Positions 18,786-27,706 of a DNA stretch of 64,000 bases are shown in pieces; within the stretch, counting starts at the first letter, position 1; every line of letters starts with the position of its first letter. Source of the stretch: Mycolicibacterium sp. P9-22 (GTDB lineage Bacteria > Actinomycetota > Actinomycetes > Mycobacteriales > Mycobacteriaceae); the NCBI RefSeq assembly GCF_008329585.1, contig NZ_NPKP01000008.1, positions 124,001 through 188,000 of the forward strand, in the 5' to 3' direction. A program made the translations under genes and the position numbers. The notes under the pieces were generated by a model, which was given only the letters and a program-made list of their open reading frames with translations, made no database searches and had not been told where the DNA came from.

Positions 18786-21700
18786 GTGAGCAGTTCACCA
18801 TCACCTTTTGGACAGAACGAGTGGCTCGTCGAAGAGATGTATCGCAAATTCCGCGAGGATCCTTCGTCGGTGGACCCGAGTTGGCACGAGTTCCTGGTGG
18901 ACTACGCCCCCGAACCGATCGACACCCCGGCCCAAAAATCGCAGCCGGCCGCGGCCGAGCAGTCCGCACCCGCCAAGCCCGCCACACCTGAGAAGAAGGC
19001 CGCACCCGCCGCGCCTGCCCCGGCAAAGGCCGAAGCGAAGACCGAGGCCAAGACGGAAGCCAAGGCCGCCCCGAAGGCCGACGCTGCGGCCAAGAAGTCC
19101 GAGCCGGCCCCCGCGGCCAAGAAGCCCGCGCCTGCGGCCCCCGCCGCCGAAGGCGATGAGAACACCGTGCTGCGCGGCGCTTCGGCCGCCGTCGTCAAGA
19201 ACATGAACGCCTCGCTGGACGTGCCGACGGCCACCAGCGTGCGGGCCATTCCGGCCAAGGCCATGATCGACAACCGCGTGGTGATCAACAACCACCTCAA
19301 GCGCACCCGCGGCGGCAAGATCAGCTTCACCCATCTGCTGGGCTACGCCATCGTGCAGGCGGTCAAGAAGTTCCCGAACCTGAACCGGCACTTCGCCGAG
19401 GTGGACGGCAAGCCCAACGTCGTCACCCCCGCGCACACCAACCTGGGCCTGGCCATCGATCTGCCCGGCAAGGACGGCAACCGCACGCTGGTCGTGGCGG
19501 CCATCAAACGCTGCGAAACGATGAAGTTCGGCCAGTTCATCGCGGCCTACGAGGACATCGTGCGGCGCGCCCGCGACGGCAAGCTCACCGCCGAGGACTT
19601 CAGCGGGGTCACCATCTCGCTGACCAACCCGGGCACCATCGGCACCGTGCACTCGGTGCCCCGCCTCATGCGCGGCCAAGGCGCGATCATCGGTGCCGGT
19701 GCCATGGAGTACCCGGCCGAGTTCCAGGGCGCCAGCGAGGAACGCATCGCCGAGCTCGGCGTCGGCAAGCTGATCACCCTGACGTCGACCTATGACCACC
19801 GCATCATCCAGGGTGCGGAGTCCGGCGATTTCCTGCGCACCATCCACACCCTGCTGCTCGACGACGAGTTCTACGACGAGATCTTCATGGAACTGGGGAT
19901 CCCGTACGAGCCGGTGCGCTGGCGCATCGACAACCCGGACTCGATCTTCGACAAGAACGCCCGGATCATCGAGCTCATCGCGGCCTACCGCAACCGCGGT
20001 CATCTGATGGCCGATATCGACCCGCTGCGCCTGGACAAGACCCGCTTCCGCAGCCACCCCGACCTCGACGTGCTGACCCACGGCCTGACGCTGTGGGATC
20101 TGGATCGCGAGTTCAAGGTCGACGGTTTCGCCGGCGCCGAGTACAAGAAGTTGCGCGATGTGCTCTCGGTGCTGCGCGACGCCTACTGCCGGCACGCCGG
20201 TGTGGAGTACACCCACATCCTGGAACCCGAGCAGCAGAAGTGGATTCAGGAGCGCGTCGAGACCAAGCACGACAAGCCGACGGTCGCCGAGCAGAAATAC
20301 ATCCTGTCCAAGCTCAACGCGGCCGAGGCCTTCGAGACGTTCCTGCAGACCAAATACGTCGGGCAGAAGCGCTTCTCGCTGGAAGGCGCCGAGACCGTCA
20401 TCCCGATGATGGACGCCGCGATCGATCAGGCCGCCGAGCACGGACTCGACGAGGTCGTCATCGCCATGCCGCACCGCGGCCGCCTCAACGTGCTGGCCAA
20501 TATCGTCGGCAAGCCCTACTCGCAGATCTTCGGCGAGTTCGAGGGCAACCTGAACCCGAGCCAAGCCCACGGTTCCGGTGACGTCAAGTACCACCTCGGT
20601 GCCACCGGAACCTACCTGCAGATGTTCGGGGACAACGACATTGCGGTGTCGCTGGTCGCCAACCCGTCACACCTGGAGGCCGTCGACCCGGTCCTGGAGG
20701 GACTGGTCCGCGCCAAGCAGGACCTGATCGACTTCGCCTCCCCCGAGGAACACGAGGCGTTCTCGGTGGTGCCGATGATGCTGCACGGTGACGCCGCCTT
20801 CGCCGGCCAGGGTGTGGTCGCCGAGACCCTGAACCTGGCGCTGCTGCGCGGGTACCGCACCGGCGGAACCATCCACATCATCGTCAACAACCAGATCGGC
20901 TTCACCACCTCACCGCACGATTCCCGTTCCAGCGAGTACTGCACCGACGTCGCCAAGATGGTCGGCGCGCCGATCTTCCACGTCAACGGCGACGATCCCG
21001 AGGCCTGCGTCTGGGTGGCCAAGCTGGCCATGGACTTCCGGCAGCAGTTCGGCAAGGACGTCGTCATCGACATGCTGTGCTACCGCCGCCGCGGGCACAA
21101 CGAGGGCGATGACCCGTCGATGACCCAGCCCGACATGTACGACGTGATCGACACCAAGCGCGGTGTCCGCAAGACCTACACCGAGGCACTGATCGGCCGT
21201 GGTGACATCTCGATGAAGGAGGCCGAGGACGCACTGCGCGACTACCAGGGCCAACTGGAGCGGGTGTTCAACGAGGTCCGCGAGCTGGAGAAGCACGAGA
21301 TCGAGCCGAGCGAATCGGTGGAATCCGACCAGCAGACCCCGAAGGGACTGAACACCGCAGTCGACAAGTCGGTGCTGGCCCGTATCGGTGACGCGCATCT
21401 GTCCGCGCCGGAGGGCTTCAACGTCCATCCCCGGGTGCAGCCCGTGCTGGAGAAGCGCCGCGAAATGGCCTACGAAGGCAAGGTGGACTGGGCGTTCGGC
21501 GAGCTGCTGGCACTGGGATCGCTTGTCTCCGAAGGCAAGACGGTTCGCTTCACCGGGCAGGACGTCCGCCGCGGCACCTTCACCCAGCGGCACGCGGTGA
21601 TCATCGACCGCAAGACCGGCACCGAGTTCACGCCGCTGGACCTGTTGACCGTGGATGCCGACGGCAACCCGACCGGTGGCCGCTTCATGGTCTACGACTC

Positions 21701-22544
21701 GGCGCTGTCCGAGTTTGCCGCGGTGGGCTTCGAGTACGGCTACTCGGTGGGCAACCCCGAGGCAATCGTGTTGTGGGAGGCGCAGTTCGGCGACTTCGTC
21801 AACGGCGCCCAGTCGATCATCGACGAGTTCATCTCCTCCGGTGAGGCCAAGTGGGGCCAGCTCTCCGACGTGGTGCTGCTGCTGCCGCACGGCCACGAGG
21901 GTCAGGGCCCCGACCACACATCGGGCCGCATCGAGCGGTTCCTGCAGGTGTGTGCCGAGGGTTCGATGACCGTGGCGATGCCCTCGACCCCGGCGAACTA
22001 CTTCCACCTGCTGCGCAGGCACGCGCTGGACGGGATCCACCGACCGCTGATCGTCTTCACCCCGAAGTCGATGCTGCGCAACAAGGCTGCGGTCAGTGAG
22101 GTCAAGGACTTCACCGAGATCAAGTTCCGCTCGGTACTCGAGGAGCCCACTTACGAAGAGGGCATCGGCGAACGGTCGAAGGTGAAGCGGGTGCTGCTCA
22201 CCAGTGGCAAGATCTACTACGAGCTGGTGGCCCGCAAGGCCAAGGAGCAGCGCGACGATGTGGCGATCATCCGCATCGAGCAGCTCTACCCGTTGCCCCG
22301 GCGCCGGCTGGCCGCCACCCTCGACGAATATCCCAATGTGTCGCAGTATTTCTGGGTGCAGGAGGAACCGGCCAACCAGGGTGCCTGGCCGACGTTCGGG
22401 CTCTCCCTGCCCGAGCTGTTGCCGGAGAAGCTGACCGGGATCAAGCGCATCTCCCGGCGCGCCATGTCGGCTCCGTCCTCGGGTTCCTCGAAGGTGCACG
22501 CGGTCGAGCAGCAGGAGATCATCGACGAGGCGTTCGCGCCGTAG
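18786..22544 (+). CDS. kgd: Multifunctional 2-oxoglutarate metabolism enzyme (2-oxoglutarate decarboxylase / E1o-E2o)
   Basis: The product has 1252 residues, close to M. tuberculosis Kgd/SucA. Order: a short N-terminal segment (FGQNEWLVEEMYRKF), an Ala/Pro/Lys-rich linker (about 45-120), an E2o-type succinyltransferase domain whose catalytic motif is YDHRIIQG with His338, and then the ThDP-dependent E1o part (MPHRGRLNVLANIVGKP, CYRRRGHNEGDDPS, LLPHGHEGQGPDHTSGRIER). It decarboxylates 2-oxoglutarate and feeds succinyl-CoA, succinic semialdehyde or 2-hydroxy-3-oxoadipate. In actinobacteria it works with AceE/Lpd and is inhibited by GarA. The start is GTG 18786 with a weak ribosome site. A strong terminator follows. 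Confidence 0.97.
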   Translation: MSSSPSPFGQNEWLVEEMYRKFREDPSSVDPSWHEFLVDYAPEPIDTPAQKSQPAAAEQSAPAKPATPEKKAAPAAPAPAKAEAKTEAKTEAKAAPKADAAAKKSEPAPAAKKPAPAAPAAEGDENTVLRGASAAVVKNMNASLDVPTATSVRAIPAKAMIDNRVVINNHLKRTRGGKISFTHLLGYAIVQAVKKFPNLNRHFAEVDGKPNVVTPAHTNLGLAIDLPGKDGNRTLVVAAIKRCETMKFGQFIAAYEDIVRRARDGKLTAEDFSGVTISLTNPGTIGTVHSVPRLMRGQGAIIGAGAMEYPAEFQGASEERIAELGVGKLITLTSTYDHRIIQGAESGDFLRTIHTLLLDDEFYDEIFMELGIPYEPVRWRIDNPDSIFDKNARIIELIAAYRNRGHLMADIDPLRLDKTRFRSHPDLDVLTHGLTLWDLDREFKVDGFAGAEYKKLRDVLSVLRDAYCRHAGVEYTHILEPEQQKWIQERVETKHDKPTVAEQKYILSKLNAAEAFETFLQTKYVGQKRFSLEGAETVIPMMDAAIDQAAEHGLDEVVIAMPHRGRLNVLANIVGKPYSQIFGEFEGNLNPSQAHGSGDVKYHLGATGTYLQMFGDNDIAVSLVANPSHLEAVDPVLEGLVRAKQDLIDFASPEEHEAFSVVPMMLHGDAAFAGQGVVAETLNLALLRGYRTGGTIHIIVNNQIGFTTSPHDSRSSEYCTDVAKMVGAPIFHVNGDDPEACVWVAKLAMDFRQQFGKDVVIDMLCYRRRGHNEGDDPSMTQPDMYDVIDTKRGVRKTYTEALIGRGDISMKEAEDALRDYQGQLERVFNEVRELEKHEIEPSESVESDQQTPKGLNTAVDKSVLARIGDAHLSAPEGFNVHPRVQPVLEKRREMAYEGKVDWAFGELLALGSLVSEGKTVRFTGQDVRRGTFTQRHAVIIDRKTGTEFTPLDLLTVDADGNPTGGRFMVYDSALSEFAAVGFEYGYSVGNPEAIVLWEAQFGDFVNGAQSIIDEFISSGEAKWGQLSDVVLLLPHGHEGQGPDHTSGRIERFLQVCAEGSMTVAMPSTPANYFHLLRRHALDGIHRPLIVFTPKSMLRNKAAVSEVKDFTEIKFRSVLEEPTYEEGIGERSKVKRVLLTSGKIYYELVARKAKEQRDDVAIIRIEQLYPLPRRRLAATLDEYPNVSQYFWVQEEPANQGAWPTFGLSLPELLPEKLTGIKRISRRAMSAPSSGSSKVHAVEQQEIIDEAFAP

Positions 22545-22564
22545 TCTGTGCCGTACCAGAGAAC

Positions 22565-22600
22565 GGGGCGGGATTCCGAAAGGGAATCCCGCCCCTTCTT
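22565..22600 (+). terminator. Intrinsic terminator of kgd
   Basis: A perfect 13-bp stem (GGGGCGGGATTCC / GGAATCCCGCCCC) with a GAAAG loop begins 20 bp after the kgd stop and is followed by TTCTT. This is the most canonical rho-independent terminator in the window. Confidence 0.92.
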
Positions 22601-22698
22601 CGTGATTGCAGCCATCCAGGAATAGCCGGGGCGACGCATCGCTTGTAGATGCTGCCCGACGCGATCGCGCGGACATCATCACGACGAGAGGCACGCGC

Positions 22699-23340
22699 GT
22701 GAACTATTCGATCATCGGCTCGGGCAATATCGGCTCGGCTGTCGCGGCCCAATTCGCCCGCACCGGAATCGATCTCGGCGTCGCCGGCTCACGGGGACCC
22801 GGATCGGTGGCGCCGCTGGCCGAGCGGTTGGGATCGCATATCGTGCCGACCGAGGTCGCCGACGCCCTGGCGGCCGACGTGGTGGTGCTGGCCGTCCCGT
22901 TCGAGGCGGTCCGCGGGTTGCTGGAGCAGGTTCCCGACTGGGGTGGACGCATCGTCGACGCGACCAACGCCATCGACTACACCGACTTCTCCCCCGCCGA
23001 TCTCGGCGGGCGCGCGTCTTCGGATGTGGTGCAGGACTGGGCCGTCAACGGCCGGGTGGTCAAGGCGTTCGGCCACACCTGGGCCAAGGTGCTCGCCCGT
23101 GAACCCGGCGACGGCAACGGCGGCCGCCGCGTGCTGTTCGTCTCCGGCAACCATCCCGACGCCAACGCGGAGGTCGCCGGGCTGATCGAACGACTCGGGT
23201 TCGAGGCGATCGATCTGGGCCGCCACGATCAGGGCGGACTGCTGCAGCAGTTCGGTGGCCCGCTGACCACGCGCAGCTTCATCTCGCAGGCGATCGGCGG
23301 TGGCACGCCGGCCGAGATGGATCTCGCCGGCGCGTCCTGA
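22699..23340 (+). CDS. NADPH-dependent F420 reductase-like oxidoreductase
   Basis: The frame opens earlier, but GTG 22699 follows a GAGAGG ribosome site and gives 213 residues beginning with the Rossmann motif NYSIIGSGNIGSAVAAQFA. Further motifs, DVVVLAVPFEAV and KAFGHTWAKVL, fit the F420-dependent NADP oxidoreductase fold (F420/NADP-binding family). Many such proteins in actinobacteria act on other substrates, so true F420 use is not proven. It is a single gene between the kgd terminator and the convergent DUF732 gene, one base away. Confidence 0.8.
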   Translation: MNYSIIGSGNIGSAVAAQFARTGIDLGVAGSRGPGSVAPLAERLGSHIVPTEVADALAADVVVLAVPFEAVRGLLEQVPDWGGRIVDATNAIDYTDFSPADLGGRASSDVVQDWAVNGRVVKAFGHTWAKVLAREPGDGNGGRRVLFVSGNHPDANAEVAGLIERLGFEAIDLGRHDQGGLLQQFGGPLTTRSFISQAIGGGTPAEMDLAGAS

Positions 23341-23341
23341 A

Positions 23342-23695
23342 TCAGAAGCCGAGCAGTCCCAGCGGGACCGGCGACTCACCGTTGGCCAGCGAGGTCATCG
23401 CTCCCGGGCAGAACGCCGAGATCGCGAACCCGGTGAACAGGGTGGCCGGCCCGATCGGACGCCCGATCGTCTCGGAGACCTGCCCGGCGACATCGGCGAG
23501 GTTCTGGCCACCGTCGGCCAGCATCGGGCACACCGACTGTCCCGCCGAGACGGCATCGGTCGGATTGATACCGCTGAGCCCCGAGCCGTCCAGGGTGTTC
23601 AGGAAATCGCCGGCCGGATCGGCCTGGGCGGGGGCGGCGGCCATCAGACCGGCGGACAGGACGGCACCGGCAGCAACCGCGAATCGCAAACGCAT
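23342..23695 (-). CDS. Secreted DUF732 domain protein
   Basis: The product has 117 residues with a signal peptide (MRLRFAVAAGAVLSAGLMAAAPAQA, likely cleavage AQA-DP). The mature domain has two cysteines (SVCPML and SAFCPG) that should form a disulfide, the DUF732 pattern of small mycobacterial exported proteins. A GTG one codon upstream (23698) is an alternative start. No ribosome site is visible, so initiation may be leaderless. Function is unknown. Confidence 0.82.
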   Translation of the reverse strand: MRLRFAVAAGAVLSAGLMAAAPAQADPAGDFLNTLDGSGLSGINPTDAVSAGQSVCPMLADGGQNLADVAGQVSETIGRPIGPATLFTGFAISAFCPGAMTSLANGESPVPLGLLGF

Positions 23696-23821
23696 CACGA
23701 TGGGGGCATCGCGGCGCGCACGGGCAGCGTTACAGCGCCACGCACAATCTGCACCATCGGTAGGCCAACGGGATGCGTTCTGACACTGTGCACGACGAGA
23801 TGGTCATCACATCATGGTCGG

Positions 23822-25561
23822 ATGCAACTTCTGACTGTCGATGACCGTGCCGTCCGGGTCCAGACAGCAGGTGACCGCGAGAACACTCCGGTGTTGCTGT
23901 TGCACGGCGTCGCCCGCAGCCTCGAGGACTGGTCCGAGCAGGTGGAGCGGCTGTCCCGGCGCTTCTATGTGATCGCGCCCGACCAGCCGGGCTTCGGGTT
24001 CTCGGCACGCCGCGACGGGCCCGCCGATCTGGTGGCCCTGGCCGACGGGGTGGCCGGCACCCTCGCCGAGCTCGGCGAGACCCGGCCGTGTCATGTCGTC
24101 GGCAATTCGCTCGGCGGAGCTGTCGCCATGCAGCTGCTCGCGTCCCACTCCGACCGCGTCGCCAGCCTGACCCTGGTCAACAGCGCCGGCTTCGGCGCCG
24201 AGGTCACCCCACTGCTGCGGATGCTGTCCCTGCCCGGGCTGGGCCGCTATGCCGCGACCCACAGCACCCCCGCCGGCGCCCGGCTGATGGAACGCCGGTT
24301 GTTCGCCGACCCGGCGCTGGCCACCCCCGAACGCGTCGAGCATGCGCTGCGGATCGCCGCGCAGCCCGGCACCGGCGCGTTCCTGTACGACATCGCCAAC
24401 CATCTCGGCACCGCCCGCGGGGTGCGACCGCAGTGGCGCGACGACCTGCTGGCGGCCGTCGCCGCGCACCCCCGGCCCACCCTGCTGATCTGGGGTGACC
24501 GCGACCGCATCCTGCCCGCTGTCCATCTCGGTGCGGCCCGGCGGCATTTTCCCGGCGCACAGGTGCACCTGTTCCCCGGCACCGGACACATGCCGCAGAT
24601 CGAACGTCCCGACGAGTTCGCCGACCTCGTCACCGCGTTCGTCGAGAACGGACCGACCCGGTCGGCATCGGTACCGCCGGTAACGGCTAAGGTCGAACGC
24701 AATCGAGCATCAGTTGGTCAGGACAGGAGTGTGCGCATGGAGGGCTTCGCCGGAAAAGTTGCCGTCGTCACGGGGGCAGGCTCGGGCATCGGGCAGGCAC
24801 TGGCCGTCGAACTCGGCCGCTCGGGCGCCAAGCTGGCGATCAGCGATGTCGACACCGAGGGCCTGGCGGTCACCGAGGAGCGCCTGAAGGCCATCGGCGC
24901 ACCGGTCAAGGCCGACCGCCTGGATGTCACCGAGCGTGAGGCGTTCGAGCTGTACGCCGGCGCGGTCAAGGAACACTTCGGCAAGGTCAACCAGATCTAC
25001 AACAACGCCGGTATCGCCTACCAGGGCGATGTCGAGGTCAGCTCCTACAAGGACATCGAACGCGTGATGGACGTCGACTTCTGGGGCGTCGTCAACGGCA
25101 CCAAATCCTTCCTGCCGCACCTCATCGAATCCGGCGACGGTCATGTCGTCAACGTCTCCAGCGTCTTCGGGCTGTTCTCGGTGCCCGGCCAGGCCGCCTA
25201 CAACTCGGCGAAATTCGCCGTCCGCGGATTCACCGAGGCACTGCGCCAGGAGATGGCGCTCGCCAAGCACCCGGTCAAGGTGACCTGTGTGCACCCCGGT
25301 GGCATCAAGACCGCGATTGCGCGCAACGCCACCGCCGCCGAGGGCATCGACGTCGCCGAGATGGCCAAGGCATTCGACAACAAGCTGGCCAAGACGAGCC
25401 CGGAGAAGGCCGCCAAGATCATCCTGGAAGCCGTACGCAAGGACCGGGCACGGGTACTCGTCGGCGCCGACGCCAAGGTCCTCGACGTGATCGTCCGGAT
25501 CGCCGGATCGAACTACCAGCGGCTGTTCTCGTCGGTCGCCAAGGGCCTGCTGCCCAAGTAG
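23822..25561 (+). CDS. Alpha/beta hydrolase read in frame into a short-chain dehydrogenase
   Basis: From ATG 23822 a single frame of 579 residues runs without a stop through two domains. Residues 1-285 are an alpha/beta hydrolase: VLLLHGVARS oxyanion region, nucleophile Ser96 in GNSLGG, acid Asp in IWGDRDRILP, and His in GTGHMPQIE. Residues 306-579 are a complete short-chain dehydrogenase. The roughly 20-residue junction (TAKVERNRASVGQDRSVR) has no stop, yet the DNA there carries a ribosome site and ATG for the second domain. It may be a fusion or two genes whose separating stop was lost; see the SDR entry. Confidence 0.75.
   Translation: MQLLTVDDRAVRVQTAGDRENTPVLLLHGVARSLEDWSEQVERLSRRFYVIAPDQPGFGFSARRDGPADLVALADGVAGTLAELGETRPCHVVGNSLGGAVAMQLLASHSDRVASLTLVNSAGFGAEVTPLLRMLSLPGLGRYAATHSTPAGARLMERRLFADPALATPERVEHALRIAAQPGTGAFLYDIANHLGTARGVRPQWRDDLLAAVAAHPRPTLLIWGDRDRILPAVHLGAARRHFPGAQVHLFPGTGHMPQIERPDEFADLVTAFVENGPTRSASVPPVTAKVERNRASVGQDRSVRMEGFAGKVAVVTGAGSGIGQALAVELGRSGAKLAISDVDTEGLAVTEERLKAIGAPVKADRLDVTEREAFELYAGAVKEHFGKVNQIYNNAGIAYQGDVEVSSYKDIERVMDVDFWGVVNGTKSFLPHLIESGDGHVVNVSSVFGLFSVPGQAAYNSAKFAVRGFTEALRQEMALAKHPVKVTCVHPGGIKTAIARNATAAEGIDVAEMAKAFDNKLAKTSPEKAAKIILEAVRKDRARVLVGADAKVLDVIVRIAGSNYQRLFSSVAKGLLPK
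24737..25561 (+). CDS. Short-chain dehydrogenase/reductase (Rv1245c-like), internal start
   Basis: ATG 24737 follows AGGAG at 7 nt and gives 274 residues, the length expected of the stand-alone enzyme next to kgd in M. tuberculosis (Rv1245c). Classical SDR motifs are present: TGAGSGIG for cofactor binding, NNAG, the catalytic Ser in VNVSSVFG and YNSAK. It should be an NAD(P)-dependent oxidoreductase of unknown substrate. It lies in the same frame as the upstream hydrolase with no stop between, so both fused and free forms could be made. It ends next to the convergent lpqZ. Confidence 0.85.
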   Translation: MEGFAGKVAVVTGAGSGIGQALAVELGRSGAKLAISDVDTEGLAVTEERLKAIGAPVKADRLDVTEREAFELYAGAVKEHFGKVNQIYNNAGIAYQGDVEVSSYKDIERVMDVDFWGVVNGTKSFLPHLIESGDGHVVNVSSVFGLFSVPGQAAYNSAKFAVRGFTEALRQEMALAKHPVKVTCVHPGGIKTAIARNATAAEGIDVAEMAKAFDNKLAKTSPEKAAKIILEAVRKDRARVLVGADAKVLDVIVRIAGSNYQRLFSSVAKGLLPK

Positions 25562-26392
25562 TCAGTGACCGAGCGGGTGGGCGTCCAGCCAGGCACCGGC
25601 CACCGCCCCCGGCTCGGCACCGGCGGCCACCTCGGCACGCATCTGCGCCAGCGCATCGGTGTCGAGCACCCCGGCCAATTCGTTGACCGACCGTAACTGC
25701 GTCTGACTCAAGGTGTTCCGGCGGAACACCGGCACCACGTTCTCGGCACGGATCAGGGCCGTGCGGTCCGACAGCATGGTCACATCCTCGGGGAAATCGG
25801 GGGCGGCGGCCGACGTCCACGCCATGTCGATCTCACCGCTGCGCAGTGCAGCCCACAGCACCTCGGCGTCCGGGAACTCCTCGGGCGCGCGCGGTGTGCA
25901 GGTTCCGAACGTCTCCGGTACCGCAACCCCTTGCACCGCTCCGGGTTTCAGCGAATCACACCGGCCGATCAGCGCAGTGAGATCACCGGCCTTCCAGGCT
26001 GCGGCGGTCGGCCCGGTCACCGCGACGACCGGCTTGTCCGACGTGCCGTCGGCATAGTCCCCGGCACCGAGCCCTTCGGGCAGCGCTCCGACCATGGCGC
26101 GATAGACCTGCGCCGCCGACCGGGCCGCGGCATCGGGGGCGAACCGGGTCAGTACCTCACCGGTGAGGGCCGGCGCCACATCGATCTCGCCGGAGTCCAG
26201 CGCCGCCAACGGATCCGGGGTGTTCTGCACATGGGCCGGGCTACCGTAGTAGCGCAGCGCGGCGGCGTACAGATGCGCCAGTAGCGCCGACTGTCCGTCG
26301 GCACCGACCGACACCGCCGGCGGTGGCGGCGGCGCCTGCCCGCCACAGCCGGCAATCAGCAGCGCGACCAGCGCGACCGCCAGCCGCCGCAT
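25562..26392 (-). CDS. lpqZ: LpqZ-like lipoprotein, osmoprotectant-binding (OpuAC) type
   Basis: ATG 26392 begins the lipoprotein signal MRRLAVALVALLIAGC with acceptor Cys16; the frame extends further but the upstream part is Arg/Ser-rich noise. The product has 276 residues with a periplasmic-binding fold of the glycine-betaine/choline type (LLAHLYAAALRYYG, ALDSGEIDVAPALTGEVLTRF, LRSGEIDMAWTSAA). No permease or ATPase gene is next to it, so it may be an orphan binding protein. It lies 13 bp after malic enzyme and probably shares its transcript. Confidence 0.82.
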   Translation of the reverse strand: MRRLAVALVALLIAGCGGQAPPPPPAVSVGADGQSALLAHLYAAALRYYGSPAHVQNTPDPLAALDSGEIDVAPALTGEVLTRFAPDAAARSAAQVYRAMVGALPEGLGAGDYADGTSDKPVVAVTGPTAAAWKAGDLTALIGRCDSLKPGAVQGVAVPETFGTCTPRAPEEFPDAEVLWAALRSGEIDMAWTSAAAPDFPEDVTMLSDRTALIRAENVVPVFRRNTLSQTQLRSVNELAGVLDTDALAQMRAEVAAGAEPGAVAGAWLDAHPLGH

Positions 26393-26405
26393 CGTCGACC
26401 GGATC

Positions 26406-27584
26406 TCAGACGCCGGAGGCTTCCGCGACCGCGGCGGCCACCGCGGGACCCACCCGCGGGTCCAGCGCGCTCGGCACGATGTGGTCGGTCGCGAGGTCGT
26501 CACCGACGACGCCGAAGATCGCATGCGCCGCAGCGACTTTCATCTCCTCGGTGATACGGCGCGCACCGGCGTCCAGCGCACCCCGGAACACCCCGGGGAA
26601 GGCCAGCACATTGTTGATCTGGTTCGGGAAGTCGCTGCGGCCGGTGGCCACCACCGCTGCGTACTTGCGTGCGGCGTCGGGATGGATCTCCGGATCGGGG
26701 TTGGACAGCGCGAACACGATGCCGTTGGGCGCCATCGTCGCGATGAGCTCCTCGGGCACCAGACCGGCGGAGACCCCGAGGAAGACATCGGCGCCGTTGA
26801 GCGCCTCGGACACTCCCCCGGTGAGCCCGCGCGGGTTGGTGCGCTGGGCCAGTTCGGCCTTGAAGGAGTTCAGGTCGCTGCGGCCGTTCTCCACGATGCC
26901 CTTGCTGTCCAGCACCACGATGTCGCTGATGCCGCTGTTGAGCAGGATGTTGGTGCAGGCGACGCCGGCCGCGCCGGCGCCCGAGACCACGACCTTCAGG
27001 TCGTGGATATCACGGTCGAGCACCTTGACCGCACCGAGCAGTGCGGCCAGCACCACGATGGCAGTGCCGTGCTGATCGTCGTGCATGACCGGGCAGTCCA
27101 GCGCCTCGATGACGCGGCGCTCGATCTCGAAGCAGCGGGGTGCGGAGATGTCTTCCAGGTTCACGGCACCGAAGGTGGGACGCAGCCGGATCAGCGTCTC
27201 GACGATCTCGTCGGGATCCTTGGTGTCCAGCACGATCGGAATGGAGTTCAGTCCACCGAAGGTCTTGAACAGCGCGCTCTTGCCCTCCATGACGGGCAGC
27301 GACGCCGCCGGGCCGATGTCACCGAGGCCCAGTACCGCACTGCCATCGCTGACCACGGCCACCAGACGGTTCGCCCAGGTGTACTTCTTGGCCAGCGTCG
27401 CATCGGCTGCGATGGCGCGGCTGACCTGGGCGACGCCCGGGGTGTAGGCGATGGAAAGCGCGCGCTGGGTGTCCAGCGGCTCCTTCAATTCGACCGAGAG
27501 TTTGCCACCCTCGTGGGCCGCGAAGATCTCCGCGTCATCAATGACAACCTGTGGGGTCTTGACCAATTCCGACACGGCCGTCAC
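26406..27584 (-). CDS. Malic enzyme (oxaloacetate-decarboxylating malate dehydrogenase)
   Basis: The product has 392 residues, the short bacterial form. Motifs include YTPGVAQVSRAIA, GLGDIGPAASLPVMEGKSALFK, LEDISAPRCFEIE with the metal-binding Glu/Asp, PVMHDDQHGTAIV, the Rossmann GAGAAGVA and ALSNPDPEIHP. It converts malate to pyruvate and CO2 with NAD(P)+ reduction, linking the TCA cycle to gluconeogenesis and reducing power. In the corresponding place M. tuberculosis has mdh (Rv1240), a different enzyme. Cofactor preference cannot be decided here. Confidence 0.93.
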   Translation of the reverse strand: MTAVSELVKTPQVVIDDAEIFAAHEGGKLSVELKEPLDTQRALSIAYTPGVAQVSRAIAADATLAKKYTWANRLVAVVSDGSAVLGLGDIGPAASLPVMEGKSALFKTFGGLNSIPIVLDTKDPDEIVETLIRLRPTFGAVNLEDISAPRCFEIERRVIEALDCPVMHDDQHGTAIVVLAALLGAVKVLDRDIHDLKVVVSGAGAAGVACTNILLNSGISDIVVLDSKGIVENGRSDLNSFKAELAQRTNPRGLTGGVSEALNGADVFLGVSAGLVPEELIATMAPNGIVFALSNPDPEIHPDAARKYAAVVATGRSDFPNQINNVLAFPGVFRGALDAGARRITEEMKVAAAHAIFGVVGDDLATDHIVPSALDPRVGPAVAAAVAEASGV

Positions 27585-27706
27585 GTTACTTCACCCAGAG
27601 AACTCACAGGCACCGGTTCCCTGTCCGTGAGAGGTTGGAAACGCGACTGACGAGTAACATTCGGCGACGGGGCATGCGGTCACGCCCCCAGATGATGGAG
27701 GTCGCG

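Noticed and set aside
18801..22694. Long antisense frames (597 and 594 codons) opposite kgd
   Set aside because: Their translations are His/Val/Gly/Arg-rich shadows of a strongly conserved gene with no start signal or domain.
23300..23821. Upstream 174 codons of the hydrolase frame
   Set aside because: They run through the 3' end of the F420-reductase-like gene and antisense to the DUF732 gene; the hydrolase domain starts at 23822.
27585..27706. Mg2+ riboswitch ahead of corA
   Set aside because: The 122-bp leader is too short and shows no recognisable ykoK or mgtA-type architecture.
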